A stretch of 32,134 nucleotides of DNA from Pseudomonadota bacterium (GTDB lineage: Bacteria > Myxococcota_A > UBA796 > GCA-2862545), in the NCBI GenBank assembly GCA_947490265.1, contig CANLGQ010000012.1:1-32134 (forward strand). The letters run 5' to 3'. Positions 1-11,235 of this stretch are shown piece by piece; positions within the stretch are counted from its first letter, which is position 1; each line of letters starts with the position of its first letter. The notes under the pieces are model-generated. The model was not told the origin of the DNA. It made no database searches and saw nothing but the letters and a program-made list of their open reading frames with translations. Position numbers and translations under genes: made by a program.

Positions 1-128
1 GATCCGAAGCTCGGCTGCGCCACGCCGGCCACGTTCGTCTCGGTGGTCGCTCCGTTCGCCCCCCGCGCAGTGGGCGGAAGGCCCAGGAGTCGGGCCAGGA
101 AATTGGCGAGCCGAACCGATGTGCTCAC
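1..128 (-). CDS. Partial hypothetical protein running off the left edge (VSTSVRLANFLARLLGLPPTARGANG...)
   Basis: Open minus-strand frame from a GTG at 128 (cac 126-128), 1 bp after the stop of the preceding minus-strand ORF; open to the window edge. Confidence 0.35.
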   Translation of the reverse strand, partial: MSTSVRLANFLARLLGLPPTARGANGATTETNVAGVAQPSFG

Positions 129-129
129 G

Positions 130-384
130 TCAACGCCGGCCTGCGGCGCCGGGTTCGCCCTCGAGCTCCAGGCCTCCGTCGTCGGTGGTCCGGGCCCGCC
201 AGCGGGTGCTTCCGACCGAGAAAACGTAGGGGTCACCATTGGCGAACTCCGCCCTGACCCGGGCGTATTCGTCGAGCGTCTCGAGGTAGAGTTCGTGCAT
301 CGACAGCCGCCGGTTCTCCACCAGGCGGGCAGCCACGATGCGCCACACCACGTCGAGGTCCGCGGGCGTGAGCTTCACGTTCAC
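130..384 (-). CDS. Small hypothetical protein (84 aa, VNVKLTPADLDVVWRIVAARLVENRRLSMHELYLETLDEYARVRAEF...)
   Basis: GTG start at 384 overlaps the TGA stop of the SET-domain gene (GTGA overlap); protein-like composition; in frame within the 130..573 ORF. Confidence 0.55.
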   Translation of the reverse strand: MNVKLTPADLDVVWRIVAARLVENRRLSMHELYLETLDEYARVRAEFANGDPYVFSVGSTRWRARTTDDGGLELEGEPGAAGRR

Positions 385-941
385 GCGTGACCCGCAGACA
401 GCTCTTTGGAGGTGGCGACCCGCGCCAGGTCTGAGGCGTTCACGAAGGGGAGCAGGGGTTGGGCCACCGCGTGGAAGTCGACGACGGCGGCGGCGAACCG
501 GGTCTCCCAGAGCGGCCGGATCCGCGGGAGATCCGCGGGCTCCACGCGCCCGGTGCAGCGCGTGCTGCCACACATGCAGGGGAAGGGCTCGTCGAACGCG
601 CCGAGCGAGCGGTAGTCGTCGGTGAGCTGCTCCCCGGGTTCGATGTCGCGCAGCGCGATCTCGAACTGCACTTCGAGGCCGACGCAGTTGGCGTCACACG
701 AGTGGTTCACGTAGCGGGCATGGTCCCAGCAGAGGATCCACCGGTCGCCCTCTCGCCAGCTGTACCGGTTGACGATGGCCTGTTGCAGGGGGTGCAGGTC
801 GCGAACCTGCGCGGTGGGGAGCAGAATGTCGAGCGGATCGCGCGCCCAGGTGACGGTGCCTCGCGGGATGCGCCGGGTGGCGAAGACCCCGACGCCGATG
901 GCCTCGCTGACGTGACGGATCAGGGTGTCGGGATGAAGCAT
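381..941 (-). CDS. SET domain-containing protein with post-SET-like Cys motif
   Basis: N-terminal GVGVFATRRIPRGTV, NHSCDANC SET signature, DYR, C-terminal CMCGSTRCTG. Confidence 0.85.
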   Translation of the reverse strand: MLHPDTLIRHVSEAIGVGVFATRRIPRGTVTWARDPLDILLPTAQVRDLHPLQQAIVNRYSWREGDRWILCWDHARYVNHSCDANCVGLEVQFEIALRDIEPGEQLTDDYRSLGAFDEPFPCMCGSTRCTGRVEPADLPRIRPLWETRFAAAVVDFHAVAQPLLPFVNASDLARVATSKELSAGHA

Positions 942-1002
942 GGCGGCGGCGGTCTCCTCGATCGTTCAAAACCCGGTCGCTCGGTATCGGGTTCGTTGCA
1001 AG

Positions 1003-2532
1003 TCAGCTGTTCGGGATCTCTTGCGCAGACGCGGTAAAAGCACGGGCCCAGGCGAAGTTGCCGAGCGCTGCAAGGACAAGCGGAATCAGCGGCGGCGCGC
1101 CGCCGGCGAGGAGCGCCAAGGGGGCGAGGTGGCCAAGCCCGACCGCGCCGACGCCATACCACCCCTTCCAGCGTCCGCGGGTCATTTCCCAGGCTCCGCG
1201 TCGCGCGACCTCCGTGGCCTGCGGCGTAGCCAGATCTCCGACCAGCATGACGGCCAGCGACAGGGCCAAGGCGAGGGGAAAGGCAGAGGTTGCGGCCCCC
1301 ACTGATCCGAAGGCGGCGAGGGTGCCGAGGCCGAGTGCGAGCGCCTGCGCGGTGAACGCGAAGGGCAGGTGGGGGGACTGCCAGAGGTCGCGCCCCTCGG
1401 CCTGGGCGAAGAGGAAGGCGCTGTACACCGCGGATCCGAGCCCGAGCGGTACCGCCGCCACGGCGAACGGGATGCGCAGGCCCGCAAACCCGGCGAGTTC
1501 GGCGGTCCACCACAGCACGGAGACGGCAGCGAACGCGCTGAGGAGCCAGGCGGCGCGCGCCACCCAGCTCCGCCATTGAGGCCGGGTGAAGAGGAAGATC
1601 ATCCGGTCGGGCCGATCGAGGTCGTAGACCAGGAGGCCGAGGGTGATCGCCAGGTTGAGGAGCGCAAAGCCCCCTCCCCACCGCATCGCGACCGGATCGA
1701 GTTGGCCCATCAGGGCGCTGGCGCCGAGCAGTGCGAACGTGGCCCCCGCGATGTGTTTGGTGGGGAGGTAGGCCGCGATCGGCCAGTGCCACGGGATCTG
1801 GTGCTGCTGGTTCCAGGTGACCTGCACCATGTGCTCGGCCATCCGCCCCCCGACCGCGAGCGGCCAGCCGGCCGGTCGTCCCTGGCCGCCCTCGGAGACG
1901 CGCAACTCGTGTTGGCGGAGTTGTTCGGTGTGGACGTTCGAAGCCGCGAACAGTGCGCCAGCCGCAGCGGAGGTCGGCACCTGGGCCGCGGCGTGCCCGT
2001 CGACGTAGAACACCTTCGGTGCGGTGCCCTGCTCGGGCTTGCGCACCGTCACCGGGTTTGCGGCGAGGATCCGGCTGATCTCGCTAAGCGGGTCATCGAG
2101 GTCGCCCGCGATGATGGCGTGCTCCGGGCAGACCACGACGCACGCCGGCTCGAGGCCGACGTCGATTCGGTGCGAGCAATAGTGGCACTTTGCTGCGGTA
2201 TGAGTCTCCGGATCGAGGTAGATGGCATCATACGGGCAGGCTTGCAGGCAGGCTTTGCAGCCGATGCAGGCGTCGCCGTCGAACTCGACGATCCCATCGG
2301 GCCGCCGGTACATCGCCGACGTCGGGCAACTCCGCACGCAGGGCGGGTTCGCGCAATGGTTGCAGCGGCTCACCTGGAACGAGCGCCGAACGTCGGGGAA
2401 GTGCCCGACCTCGACCGTCTTCACCCAGGTGCGGGCCACGCCCACGGGCACCTGATTCTCGGACTTGCAGGCGGTCGAGCAGGCATGGCAGCCGATGCAC
2501 GAACCATTGTCGATCACGAAGCCGTAATTCAT
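1003..2532 (-). CDS. 4Fe-4S ferredoxin-type electron-transfer subunit fused to a DmsC/NrfD-like membrane anchor
   Basis: Clustered Cys motifs CIGCHACSTAC, CNHCANPPCVRSCP, CIGCKACLQACP, CHYCSHR..PACVVVCP, followed by a multi-TM C-terminal half. Confidence 0.85.
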   Translation of the reverse strand: MNYGFVIDNGSCIGCHACSTACKSENQVPVGVARTWVKTVEVGHFPDVRRSFQVSRCNHCANPPCVRSCPTSAMYRRPDGIVEFDGDACIGCKACLQACPYDAIYLDPETHTAAKCHYCSHRIDVGLEPACVVVCPEHAIIAGDLDDPLSEISRILAANPVTVRKPEQGTAPKVFYVDGHAAAQVPTSAAAGALFAASNVHTEQLRQHELRVSEGGQGRPAGWPLAVGGRMAEHMVQVTWNQQHQIPWHWPIAAYLPTKHIAGATFALLGASALMGQLDPVAMRWGGGFALLNLAITLGLLVYDLDRPDRMIFLFTRPQWRSWVARAAWLLSAFAAVSVLWWTAELAGFAGLRIPFAVAAVPLGLGSAVYSAFLFAQAEGRDLWQSPHLPFAFTAQALALGLGTLAAFGSVGAATSAFPLALALSLAVMLVGDLATPQATEVARRGAWEMTRGRWKGWYGVGAVGLGHLAPLALLAGGAPPLIPLVLAALGNFAWARAFTASAQEIPNS

Positions 2533-2535
2533 CGG

Positions 2536-4656
<2,121 letters not shown>

Positions 4657-4709
4657 GGGAACTCCTGCAGTTCTGCGGGCGCATTATACCTCGACCCATC
4701 GGAGGTGGG

Positions 4710-5666
4710 GTGGACAATCCCGCATGGGCCGCGATTCGCGATCGGTGGCCAGCGGCCGAGCTCGGCGAGCCGCTGTCGGGAGGCCCAGCCGATCGAAGTG
4801 AGCTCCATCGCGTGCTCCTTGGCGATCAACGCGCTGTCCTGAAGATCAGCCGCGGTGGTGGGGCCACCATCGAGCGGGCCGCGCTCCGGGTGCTCGCCGG
4901 TCGGGTAGGGCCCCTGCTGCTCGCGGACGGGCCGGGTTGGCTGCTCACCGAGGACCTCGGCTCGGGGGAGCGCATGGCTCCCGAGGCCTGGCTGGGCGCC
5001 TTGGGGGCGGCGGTTGGGGAGGTGCATCGGGCGACCCGCGGCCTGTCCTGGAACCAGCCGGCCGTGGAGCTCGACCATGTGGCGTTTCGGTGGCGGCGAG
5101 CCCTGCTCGCGCTGCCGGGTGGGCTGGCAAGCGCGGGAATCGCCATCGGTGGGAAGGCGGAGGGCCAACTTCGGCGGGTCGTCCACGAGTTGGAGCGGCC
5201 CGGCCAGCCCCGCGTGCTGTCGCACGGCGATCTGTGCCCCGAGAACACCCTGGTGGTCGGGGGTCGGGTTCGGATCCTCGATTGGGAGGCCGCCGGTCCC
5301 CGCCACCCGGCCTTCGACGTCTATCCGTCGACGGCGCGCTGGCTCAGGGCTAGGCCCCGTGAATGGACTCTGAATGCCGAGAGTCTGTTCCTCGCCGGCT
5401 GGGAGACCGGATTCCAAGGGCCGCCCCTGGCGCCACGGGCGGTGGCGGCCACTGCGGTGGCCTGGGCGGCGGTGGCCGCCCACAACCTCCCGGCCCGGGT
5501 CCGCCTCGACGCCCCCGCTGGCGACTACACGCATCGCGAGCGGATCGTCCGCGCCTTGGCGGGTGCGGCCGATCGGGCCGCGGAGGGTTACCCGGCGCTC
5601 GCGGCGCAGCTCGCCCGCGCGTCGGAGCGGCTGGCCCGCACCTGGGAACTCGACGATGTCCGCTGA
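4710..5666 (+). CDS. Aminoglycoside phosphotransferase (APH)-family kinase-like protein
   Basis: HGDLCPENTLVVGGRVRILDWEAAGPRHPAFDV matches the APH/choline-kinase catalytic loop and DxD-like region. Confidence 0.75.
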   Translation: MDNPAWAAIRDRWPAAELGEPLSGGPADRSELHRVLLGDQRAVLKISRGGGATIERAALRVLAGRVGPLLLADGPGWLLTEDLGSGERMAPEAWLGALGAAVGEVHRATRGLSWNQPAVELDHVAFRWRRALLALPGGLASAGIAIGGKAEGQLRRVVHELERPGQPRVLSHGDLCPENTLVVGGRVRILDWEAAGPRHPAFDVYPSTARWLRARPREWTLNAESLFLAGWETGFQGPPLAPRAVAATAVAWAAVAAHNLPARVRLDAPAGDYTHRERIVRALAGAADRAAEGYPALAAQLARASERLARTWELDDVR

Positions 5667-6366
5667 TGCCATCCTCGACGCGCAGGCCGGCTTGTCGCGC
5701 GAGCTGGCCGACCTCCGCTGGGCGCCCCCCGTCTTCCGGGTGCTCGATCCGCTCACCTACGCGTGGGAGCCGCACGCCGCCTATGTACGGAGGTATGCCG
5801 GTACCGGCCAGATCCTGCTCCTGGGGATGAACCCTGGACCGTACGGAATGGCCCAGACCGGGGTGCCCTTCGGGTCGGTGCCGATGGTCCGAGACTTCCT
5901 GCGGATCTCGGGTGCGGTGGGCCAACCGACCGTTCCGCACCCAGCGCGGCCGATCCTCGGGTTCGGCTGTCAGCGCGTCGAAGTCAGCGGGGCCCGGCTC
6001 TGGGGTTGGGCGCAGGCCCGTTTCGGGACGCCGGAGGCGTTCTTCGCGCGGTTTTTCGTCATGAATTGGTGCCCCTTGCTGTTCCTCGAGGAGTCGGGCC
6101 GGAATCACACCCCCGAGCAACTTCCGCGCGGGGAGCAGCGTGCGTTGTTCGCGGCGTGTGACGCTGCACTCACGCGATCAATCCAGGCGCTTCGCCCGAC
6201 GCTCGCGGTGGGGGTCGGTAAGCTCGCTGCCGCGCGCCTGGCCGTGGCGGGCGCCGGCCGCGTGGGTTGCATTCCCCACCCGAGCCCCGCGAGCCCCACC
6301 GCCAACCGGGGGTGGGCGCCGGCCGCCGAAGCCGCCCTCCGCGACCTCGGGGTGGCGCTGGGATAG
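5656..6366 (+). CDS. SMUG1-family uracil-DNA glycosylase
   Basis: GMNPGPYGMAQTGVPFG and C-terminal HPSPASPTANRGW are SMUG1 hallmark motifs; ATG at 5656 overlaps the end of the kinase gene. Confidence 0.9.
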   Translation: MSADAILDAQAGLSRELADLRWAPPVFRVLDPLTYAWEPHAAYVRRYAGTGQILLLGMNPGPYGMAQTGVPFGSVPMVRDFLRISGAVGQPTVPHPARPILGFGCQRVEVSGARLWGWAQARFGTPEAFFARFFVMNWCPLLFLEESGRNHTPEQLPRGEQRALFAACDAALTRSIQALRPTLAVGVGKLAAARLAVAGAGRVGCIPHPSPASPTANRGWAPAAEAALRDLGVALG

Positions 6367-6389
6367 GCTCGAGCCAGCCCGGAGGCCGC

Positions 6390-6833
6390 ATGGCCCGCAT
6401 CGCGACGCTTTCGGAATTCTGGCCCTACTACCTCTCGGAGCACCGCGATCCCCGGTCTCGGGCGCTGCACTTCGTCGGGACCACGGGATTCTTCCTCGTC
6501 GTCGCCGCGAACCTGTGGCGTTCGCCCGTGTGGTTCGGCTTGGCGTTGCTGGTCTCGATCGCGACTGGCTGGGTCGGTTCACAGTGGGTGGAGCGCGGTC
6601 GCCCGGCGTTCCTGCCCGCGGCGGTGATCGTCGTCGTGTGCGCGGTGGCGTCGCCGCCCATTCTGCTTGGCGTGGGCTTCGCCTACACGTGCGCCTGGAT
6701 CGGCCACTTTCGAATCGAGGGAAACCGACCGGCCACGTTCCGGTATCCGCTGTGGTCGCTCCTCTGTGACTTCCGCATGTGGGGCCGGATGGCCACCGGT
6801 CACTGGTGGACGGGAGACCCCGTCCCGAGCTGA
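6390..6833 (+). CDS. Mpo1-like / DUF962 family membrane protein
   Basis: YYLSEHRDPRSRALHFVGTTGFF...FAYTCAWIGHFRIEGNRPATFRYPLWSLLCDFRMW is typical of the DUF962/Mpo1 family. Confidence 0.88.
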   Translation: MARIATLSEFWPYYLSEHRDPRSRALHFVGTTGFFLVVAANLWRSPVWFGLALLVSIATGWVGSQWVERGRPAFLPAAVIVVVCAVASPPILLGVGFAYTCAWIGHFRIEGNRPATFRYPLWSLLCDFRMWGRMATGHWWTGDPVPS

Positions 6834-8515
6834 CGTCCGAGCAACTCGGCCGCCGCGCGCCGGGCCGCTTCGGTGACCACCTCGCCGGCGAGCATCCGGG
6901 CCAGCTCGTCGATCCGTTCTGGGGCGGACAAGCGGCGGATCGACGACACGGTTCGCCCCTCGGCGACCCCCTTCGCAACCTGGAACTGATGGGTGCCCCA
7001 CGCCGCGATCTGCGGCTGGTGGGTGATGCAGATCACCTGGTGGTGTCGCCCGACCTCAGCGAGCTTCCGGCCGATCACGTCGGCCACCGCGCCCCCGACC
7101 CCGGTGTCGACCTCGTCGAAGACGTAGGTTCCGACTGGGCCAAGTCCCGCGAGCACGCGCTTGATCGCGAGGAGCGAGCGCGACAGCTCGCCCCCGCTGG
7201 CCACCCGTCGAAGGGGGCGGGGATCCTCGCCTGGGTTCGGGGCGATCAGGAATTCGGCCCGGTCCATTCCAAGGGGGCCGAGCGACACCCCCGCCGCGGC
7301 GAGGGCCTCGCCGCCGGTCAGCGGGAGCAGTGCGACCTCCACGCGCGCCCCACCCATCGCCAGCGAATGGAGCTCTCCGGTGATGGCCGCGCCGAGGGCC
7401 AGCGCGGCCTCGGACCGCGAGGCCGAGAGTTGCCGCGCCGCCGCGAGTGCCACCTCGGTCGCCGCGCGCGTCGCGCGTTCGGAGCGGGCGACGGTGGCAT
7501 CGGCGTCGTCGAACAACGCCAGCTCGGCGGACAGCGCGGCGCGCTGGGCCAGGACCGCGTCGAGATCGCCGCCGAACCGACGGGAGAGCCGGGAGAGTGC
7601 GTGCAGCCGCGCCTCGGTGCGCTCCAGCTGCTCGGGATCGAGCGTGATTCCCGCTGCATAGCGGCCGAGCTCGTGTGCCGCGTCTTCGAGCTCGCGGTGC
7701 GCGCTCTCGACCTGATCCGCCACGGTCGCGAGCCGAGGGTCTCGCCGGGCGGCGCCGCGCAGCTCCGAGACGGCGCGCGCGAGCTGCGGTCCGATCGCGC
7801 TCTCGCCACTCTGAAGCAGGCTCTCCACGGATCCCGTCGTGTCGGCCAGCGCCCCGGCGTGCCTGAGGCGCTCGATGTCCGCCCGCATCTGGGCCTCTTC
7901 CCCAGGCTGGGGCGCGATGCGGTCGATCTCCGCGAGCTGGAACCGCACCAACTCCTCGCGCTCGGCGCGCGCGGCGAGCGCGGTGCCGAACTCGCGCCGC
8001 AAGCGGTCTGCCTCGGCCGCAGCCTCCCAACCGGCGCGGGCGGCTTCGACCAGCGGTTCGTGGCGGGCGAAGGCATCGAGCCAACCGAGGTGGGTGGTGG
8101 CGTCGGCGAGGGTGTGGTGCTCGTGCTGGCTCGAGAGGTCGACCAGGCCGCTCGCGAGCGACGTGAGCTGGGCGAGGGTGGTGAGCCGGCCGTTCACAAA
8201 GGCTCGCGTTCGCCCATTGGCTGAGAGGACGCGCCGAATGACGACTTCTCCGTCGGACGGAAGGCCATGGGCAGCGAGCCGCGCGCGGGCGTCTGGTTCG
8301 TCGTCGAGCGAGAACAGGGCCTCGATCTCGGCTTCCTCGGCGCCGGTGCGCACCGCATCGGGCCGCGCGCGGCCGCCGAGGACGAGCTGGAGCGCATGAA
8401 CGAGGATCGACTTGCCGGCGCCGGTCTCGCCCGTCACCACGTTCAACCCGGGGCCCAGCGCGACCTCGAGCTGCTCGATGATGGCGAATTGCCGAACGGC
8501 CAGCGTGCACAACAT
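6800..8515 (-). CDS. recN: DNA repair protein RecN
   Basis: MLCTLAVRQFAIIEQLEVALGPGLNVVTGETGAGKSILVHAL...VASGGELSRSLLAIKRVLA...TYVFDEVDTGVGGAVADVIGRKLAEV...HQVICITHQPQIAA. Confidence 0.96.
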   Translation of the reverse strand: MLCTLAVRQFAIIEQLEVALGPGLNVVTGETGAGKSILVHALQLVLGGRARPDAVRTGAEEAEIEALFSLDDEPDARARLAAHGLPSDGEVVIRRVLSANGRTRAFVNGRLTTLAQLTSLASGLVDLSSQHEHHTLADATTHLGWLDAFARHEPLVEAARAGWEAAAEADRLRREFGTALAARAEREELVRFQLAEIDRIAPQPGEEAQMRADIERLRHAGALADTTGSVESLLQSGESAIGPQLARAVSELRGAARRDPRLATVADQVESAHRELEDAAHELGRYAAGITLDPEQLERTEARLHALSRLSRRFGGDLDAVLAQRAALSAELALFDDADATVARSERATRAATEVALAAARQLSASRSEAALALGAAITGELHSLAMGGARVEVALLPLTGGEALAAAGVSLGPLGMDRAEFLIAPNPGEDPRPLRRVASGGELSRSLLAIKRVLAGLGPVGTYVFDEVDTGVGGAVADVIGRKLAEVGRHHQVICITHQPQIAAWGTHQFQVAKGVAEGRTVSSIRRLSAPERIDELARMLAGEVVTEAARRAAAELLGRQLGTGSPVHQ

Positions 8516-8566
8516 GACTCTCGTCCGACCCTGTGTTCGCCGCGCTAGTGTAGCCGCGGAGACGCC

Positions 8567-9973
8567 ATGTTGCCCCTTCTGGCCGCCCTCGCCGTTGCAG
8601 CGCCCGCGCCGTATGTCACGCCGGATCGCGTCGTGTCGGCGCGCGAGGCGATCGATTGGGCCGCTACCCGAGAGGAGGTGGCTGCGCTCCTCTCGGAGTA
8701 CTTGCAGGTCGACACCACGAACCCCCCGGGGCACGAGCTCCGGGGCGTGGTGTGGCTCGGCTCGGTCCTCGGTCGCGAGGGGATAGGCTGGGAAACCGTC
8801 GACCATGGCGACGATCGGGCGAGCCTGATAGCGCGGCTGCCCGGTTCCGGCGCCGGGCCTCCGGTGTGCCTCCTCTCCCACATCGACGTGGTGACGGCGG
8901 AGGCGGAGGGCTGGCAGCGCGATCCGCTCGGGGGCGAGCGCGTCGGCGGCGAGGTGTGGGGCCGGGGAGCCCTCGACATGAAGGGGATGGGGATTGTGGA
9001 GCTGGAGACCATGCTCTTGCTGCACCGCAGCCAGATTCCCCTCGGCCGGGAGGTGATCCTACTCGCCGTCGCCGACGAGGAGATCGACGGCCTCGGGATG
9101 CAGGCTCTCGTCCGCGACCACTGGAGCCGGATCGGCTGCTCGCACCTGATCAACGAAGGAGGGATCGCGCTCGATGGCGCCCTGTTCGACGGGCAAGTGG
9201 TGCACGCCATCTCGGTGGCCGAGAAAGGCATCGCCTGGATCCGGATGACCGCGGAGGGAACCCCGGGTCATGGCTCGGTCCCCGATCCCGAGGTCGAGGC
9301 GCCGGCCCGCCTGCTCGCGGCGATGCGCAGGATCGAGGACAAGTACCGGCCGAAGCCGGCGATCGATCCAGTCATGCGCGAGCTGCTCCGCGCCGCCGGT
9401 CGGGAGCGGGGCGGTGTTGTGCGGCTCATCCTCGGCTCCCGCTTGCTCACCGGCCTGATCGTCCGGCCGAAGCTCCTCAGTGACGCCAACACGCGCGCGG
9501 CGATCACCACCACTGTCCACCTCACCGGCATGGCCGGGGCCCACCAGCCGAACGTCGTCCCCTCGGCGGTGTCCGCTCAGTACGATTGTCGGCTCCTCCC
9601 AGGGGATACGCCGGAGGAAATGGTCGCGGAGCTGCGTCGGATCACGAGCCGGGTACCGGGGATCACCTTCGAGTTGCTCGATGGCTTCGAGTCCAACCGG
9701 TCCCCGGTCGATGACCCATTCTACCGTCGAATCGCTCACTATTCGGTCGAGGGGCGGGATGGGCACGTGGCGGCGCCGCTGCTGTCGGTGGGCTTCACCG
9801 ACTCGCTCTATGCCCGTCCACTCGGGGTCCACGCGTACGGCTACGTGCCGTTCGTGGTGAGCAGCCAGGAAGCGGACACCATGCACGGCCACGACGAGCG
9901 GGTGACCGAGCAGAACCTGGAGGAGGGGACCCGGCGCCTGTTTTCGATACTCGTCGACTTCGCAGGTCTCTAA
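8567..9973 (+). CDS. M20-family metallopeptidase (carboxypeptidase/deacylase-like)
   Basis: VDTTNPPG, CLLSHIDVV, GRGALDMKGMG, ADEEIDGLG, NEGG, EGTPGHGS. Confidence 0.9.
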   Translation: MLPLLAALAVAAPAPYVTPDRVVSAREAIDWAATREEVAALLSEYLQVDTTNPPGHELRGVVWLGSVLGREGIGWETVDHGDDRASLIARLPGSGAGPPVCLLSHIDVVTAEAEGWQRDPLGGERVGGEVWGRGALDMKGMGIVELETMLLLHRSQIPLGREVILLAVADEEIDGLGMQALVRDHWSRIGCSHLINEGGIALDGALFDGQVVHAISVAEKGIAWIRMTAEGTPGHGSVPDPEVEAPARLLAAMRRIEDKYRPKPAIDPVMRELLRAAGRERGGVVRLILGSRLLTGLIVRPKLLSDANTRAAITTTVHLTGMAGAHQPNVVPSAVSAQYDCRLLPGDTPEEMVAELRRITSRVPGITFELLDGFESNRSPVDDPFYRRIAHYSVEGRDGHVAAPLLSVGFTDSLYARPLGVHAYGYVPFVVSSQEADTMHGHDERVTEQNLEEGTRRLFSILVDFAGL

Positions 9974-10353
9974 AACCTGGCTCTGACCGCCGGTAGCAGC
10001 GGGAGGTCGGCGGGAGCCCAGTTCACGGACTCGAGGTCCTCGGGTCCGAGCCAACGGACCGCGTCGTGGTCGGTCGGAGCCGGCTCGCCGTCGGCGCGGC
10101 AGGCATGGACCACCAGGCAGATCTCGCCGCCGCTCCAGGCGTGTCGCGATTCGCCGAGCGCGGGTCCCACGTCGACCACGAGGCCGAGCTCCTCGGCGAT
10201 CTCGCGCGCCAGGGCTGCGGCGTCGGACTCCCCGGGCTCGACCTTGCCGCCGGGAAACTCCCAGAAGCCGGCGAGGGCCCGACCGGGACCCCGGCGCGCA
10301 GCGAGCACGGTGTTGCCTCGGAAGATCGCTGCGCCGACGACGCGGAGGACCAT
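9970..10353 (-). CDS. NUDIX hydrolase, MutT-like (8-oxo-dGTP diphosphatase family)
   Basis: GFWEFPGGKVEPGESDAAALAREIAEELGL NUDIX box; ATG at 10353. Confidence 0.9.
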   Translation of the reverse strand: MVLRVVGAAIFRGNTVLAARRGPGRALAGFWEFPGGKVEPGESDAAALAREIAEELGLVVDVGPALGESRHAWSGGEICLVVHACRADGEPAPTDHDAVRWLGPEDLESVNWAPADLPLLPAVRARF

Positions 10354-10443
10354 GCTCGCAGCGTGCCCCGATCGGGTAGGCTCCGCCAGCGGTGGCCGGA
10401 TGGAAAACCCGGGCAACGGTGGCCCGCCCGCCAGTGACGCCGT

Positions 10444-10477
10444 GCCCGCCGGAGGAAATCCCCCTCCTCCGGCGGGC
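10444..10477 (-). terminator. Perfect 13-bp GC-rich hairpin, terminator-like, downstream of the zinc-ribbon gene
   Basis: GCCCGCCGGAGGA-aatccccc-TCCTCCGGCGGGC, about 20 bp beyond the stop of the 10498..11169 minus-strand CDS; no clear U-tract. Confidence 0.5.
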
Positions 10478-10497
10478 CGGATGCCCCCCGACTTCCG

Positions 10498-11169
10498 CTA
10501 CGCCGCGACCTCCTGCGAGCCCTTCTTGCGCTTCGAGTGGCGAAGGCGCGCATTCTTGTTGGAACACGCGCGGGAGCAGTACTTGCTGCTCGCCGCCCGT
10601 GGATTTGCACAGCCGGCCCACTCACAGTGCGTTTCGTGGGTAGATGCCGTGGATTCCGCCTGCTCCCGCGTTTGCTGGCGAAGCACGGGTTCCGCGACCT
10701 GCGCCCGGTTCGCCGCGACGGGGTTGACGCCCAGCGGCGGGGCTGGAGGGCGGTTGCCGCGCGTGTCCAGCGGACGGACGCCGTCTACCCGGGCAGCGGA
10801 CTGTGGCGCCGCGCGCGGGGCCTGCGGCCGCGCTTGCGGGGTCGGGAGGGGCTCACCGATGATTCCGGCGCGGCGTTGGGCCACCCAGGCCCGCCGATAC
10901 TCGAACGCTTGGCGAAGGGCCTCTTGGCGAGACTCCTCGTCGCGCAGCCGCTGCTCCCGCTCGGCGCCGGCGGCGCGTCTTGCCGGATCGGCCTCCCAGA
11001 TCGCCTTTTGGCGCTCATACTCGGCAGTGAGCTGGTCGCCATAGAGCTGTTTGCCACAGCGGCAGGAGAAAACGAGTTCGCCAGCCTTTCCCGTGGCATA
11101 CGTTCGGGTGTCGCGCTCGACGTTGTAGCTCAGACTTTCGCACTTCGGGCACTTCATCTTGAAGGACAT
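10498..11169 (-). CDS. Zinc-ribbon protein with a second C-terminal Cys cluster (MSFKMKCPKCESLSYNVERD...CEWAGCANPRAASSKYCSRACSNKNARLRHSKRKKG)
   Basis: CPKC...CRCG N-terminal zinc ribbon; C-terminal C-x4-C-x9-C-x3-C cluster followed by a basic tail; ATG at 11169. Confidence 0.7.
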   Translation of the reverse strand: MSFKMKCPKCESLSYNVERDTRTYATGKAGELVFSCRCGKQLYGDQLTAEYERQKAIWEADPARRAAGAEREQRLRDEESRQEALRQAFEYRRAWVAQRRAGIIGEPLPTPQARPQAPRAAPQSAARVDGVRPLDTRGNRPPAPPLGVNPVAANRAQVAEPVLRQQTREQAESTASTHETHCEWAGCANPRAASSKYCSRACSNKNARLRHSKRKKGSQEVAA

Positions 11170-11235
11170 GGCCTCCCCACCCCCTGGGCGTGGCGAGCGA
11201 CTTGCACACCACCGCACAACGTCCCTGTATGATCC

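Noticed and set aside
7056-8510. 484-aa minus-strand ORF
   Set aside because: Alternative frame of recN; Arg-rich with no recognisable motif.
8516-9025. N-terminal extension of the RecN ORF to 741 aa
   Set aside because: RecN clearly begins at MLCTLAVRQFAI (8515); the extension is antisense to the M20 peptidase.
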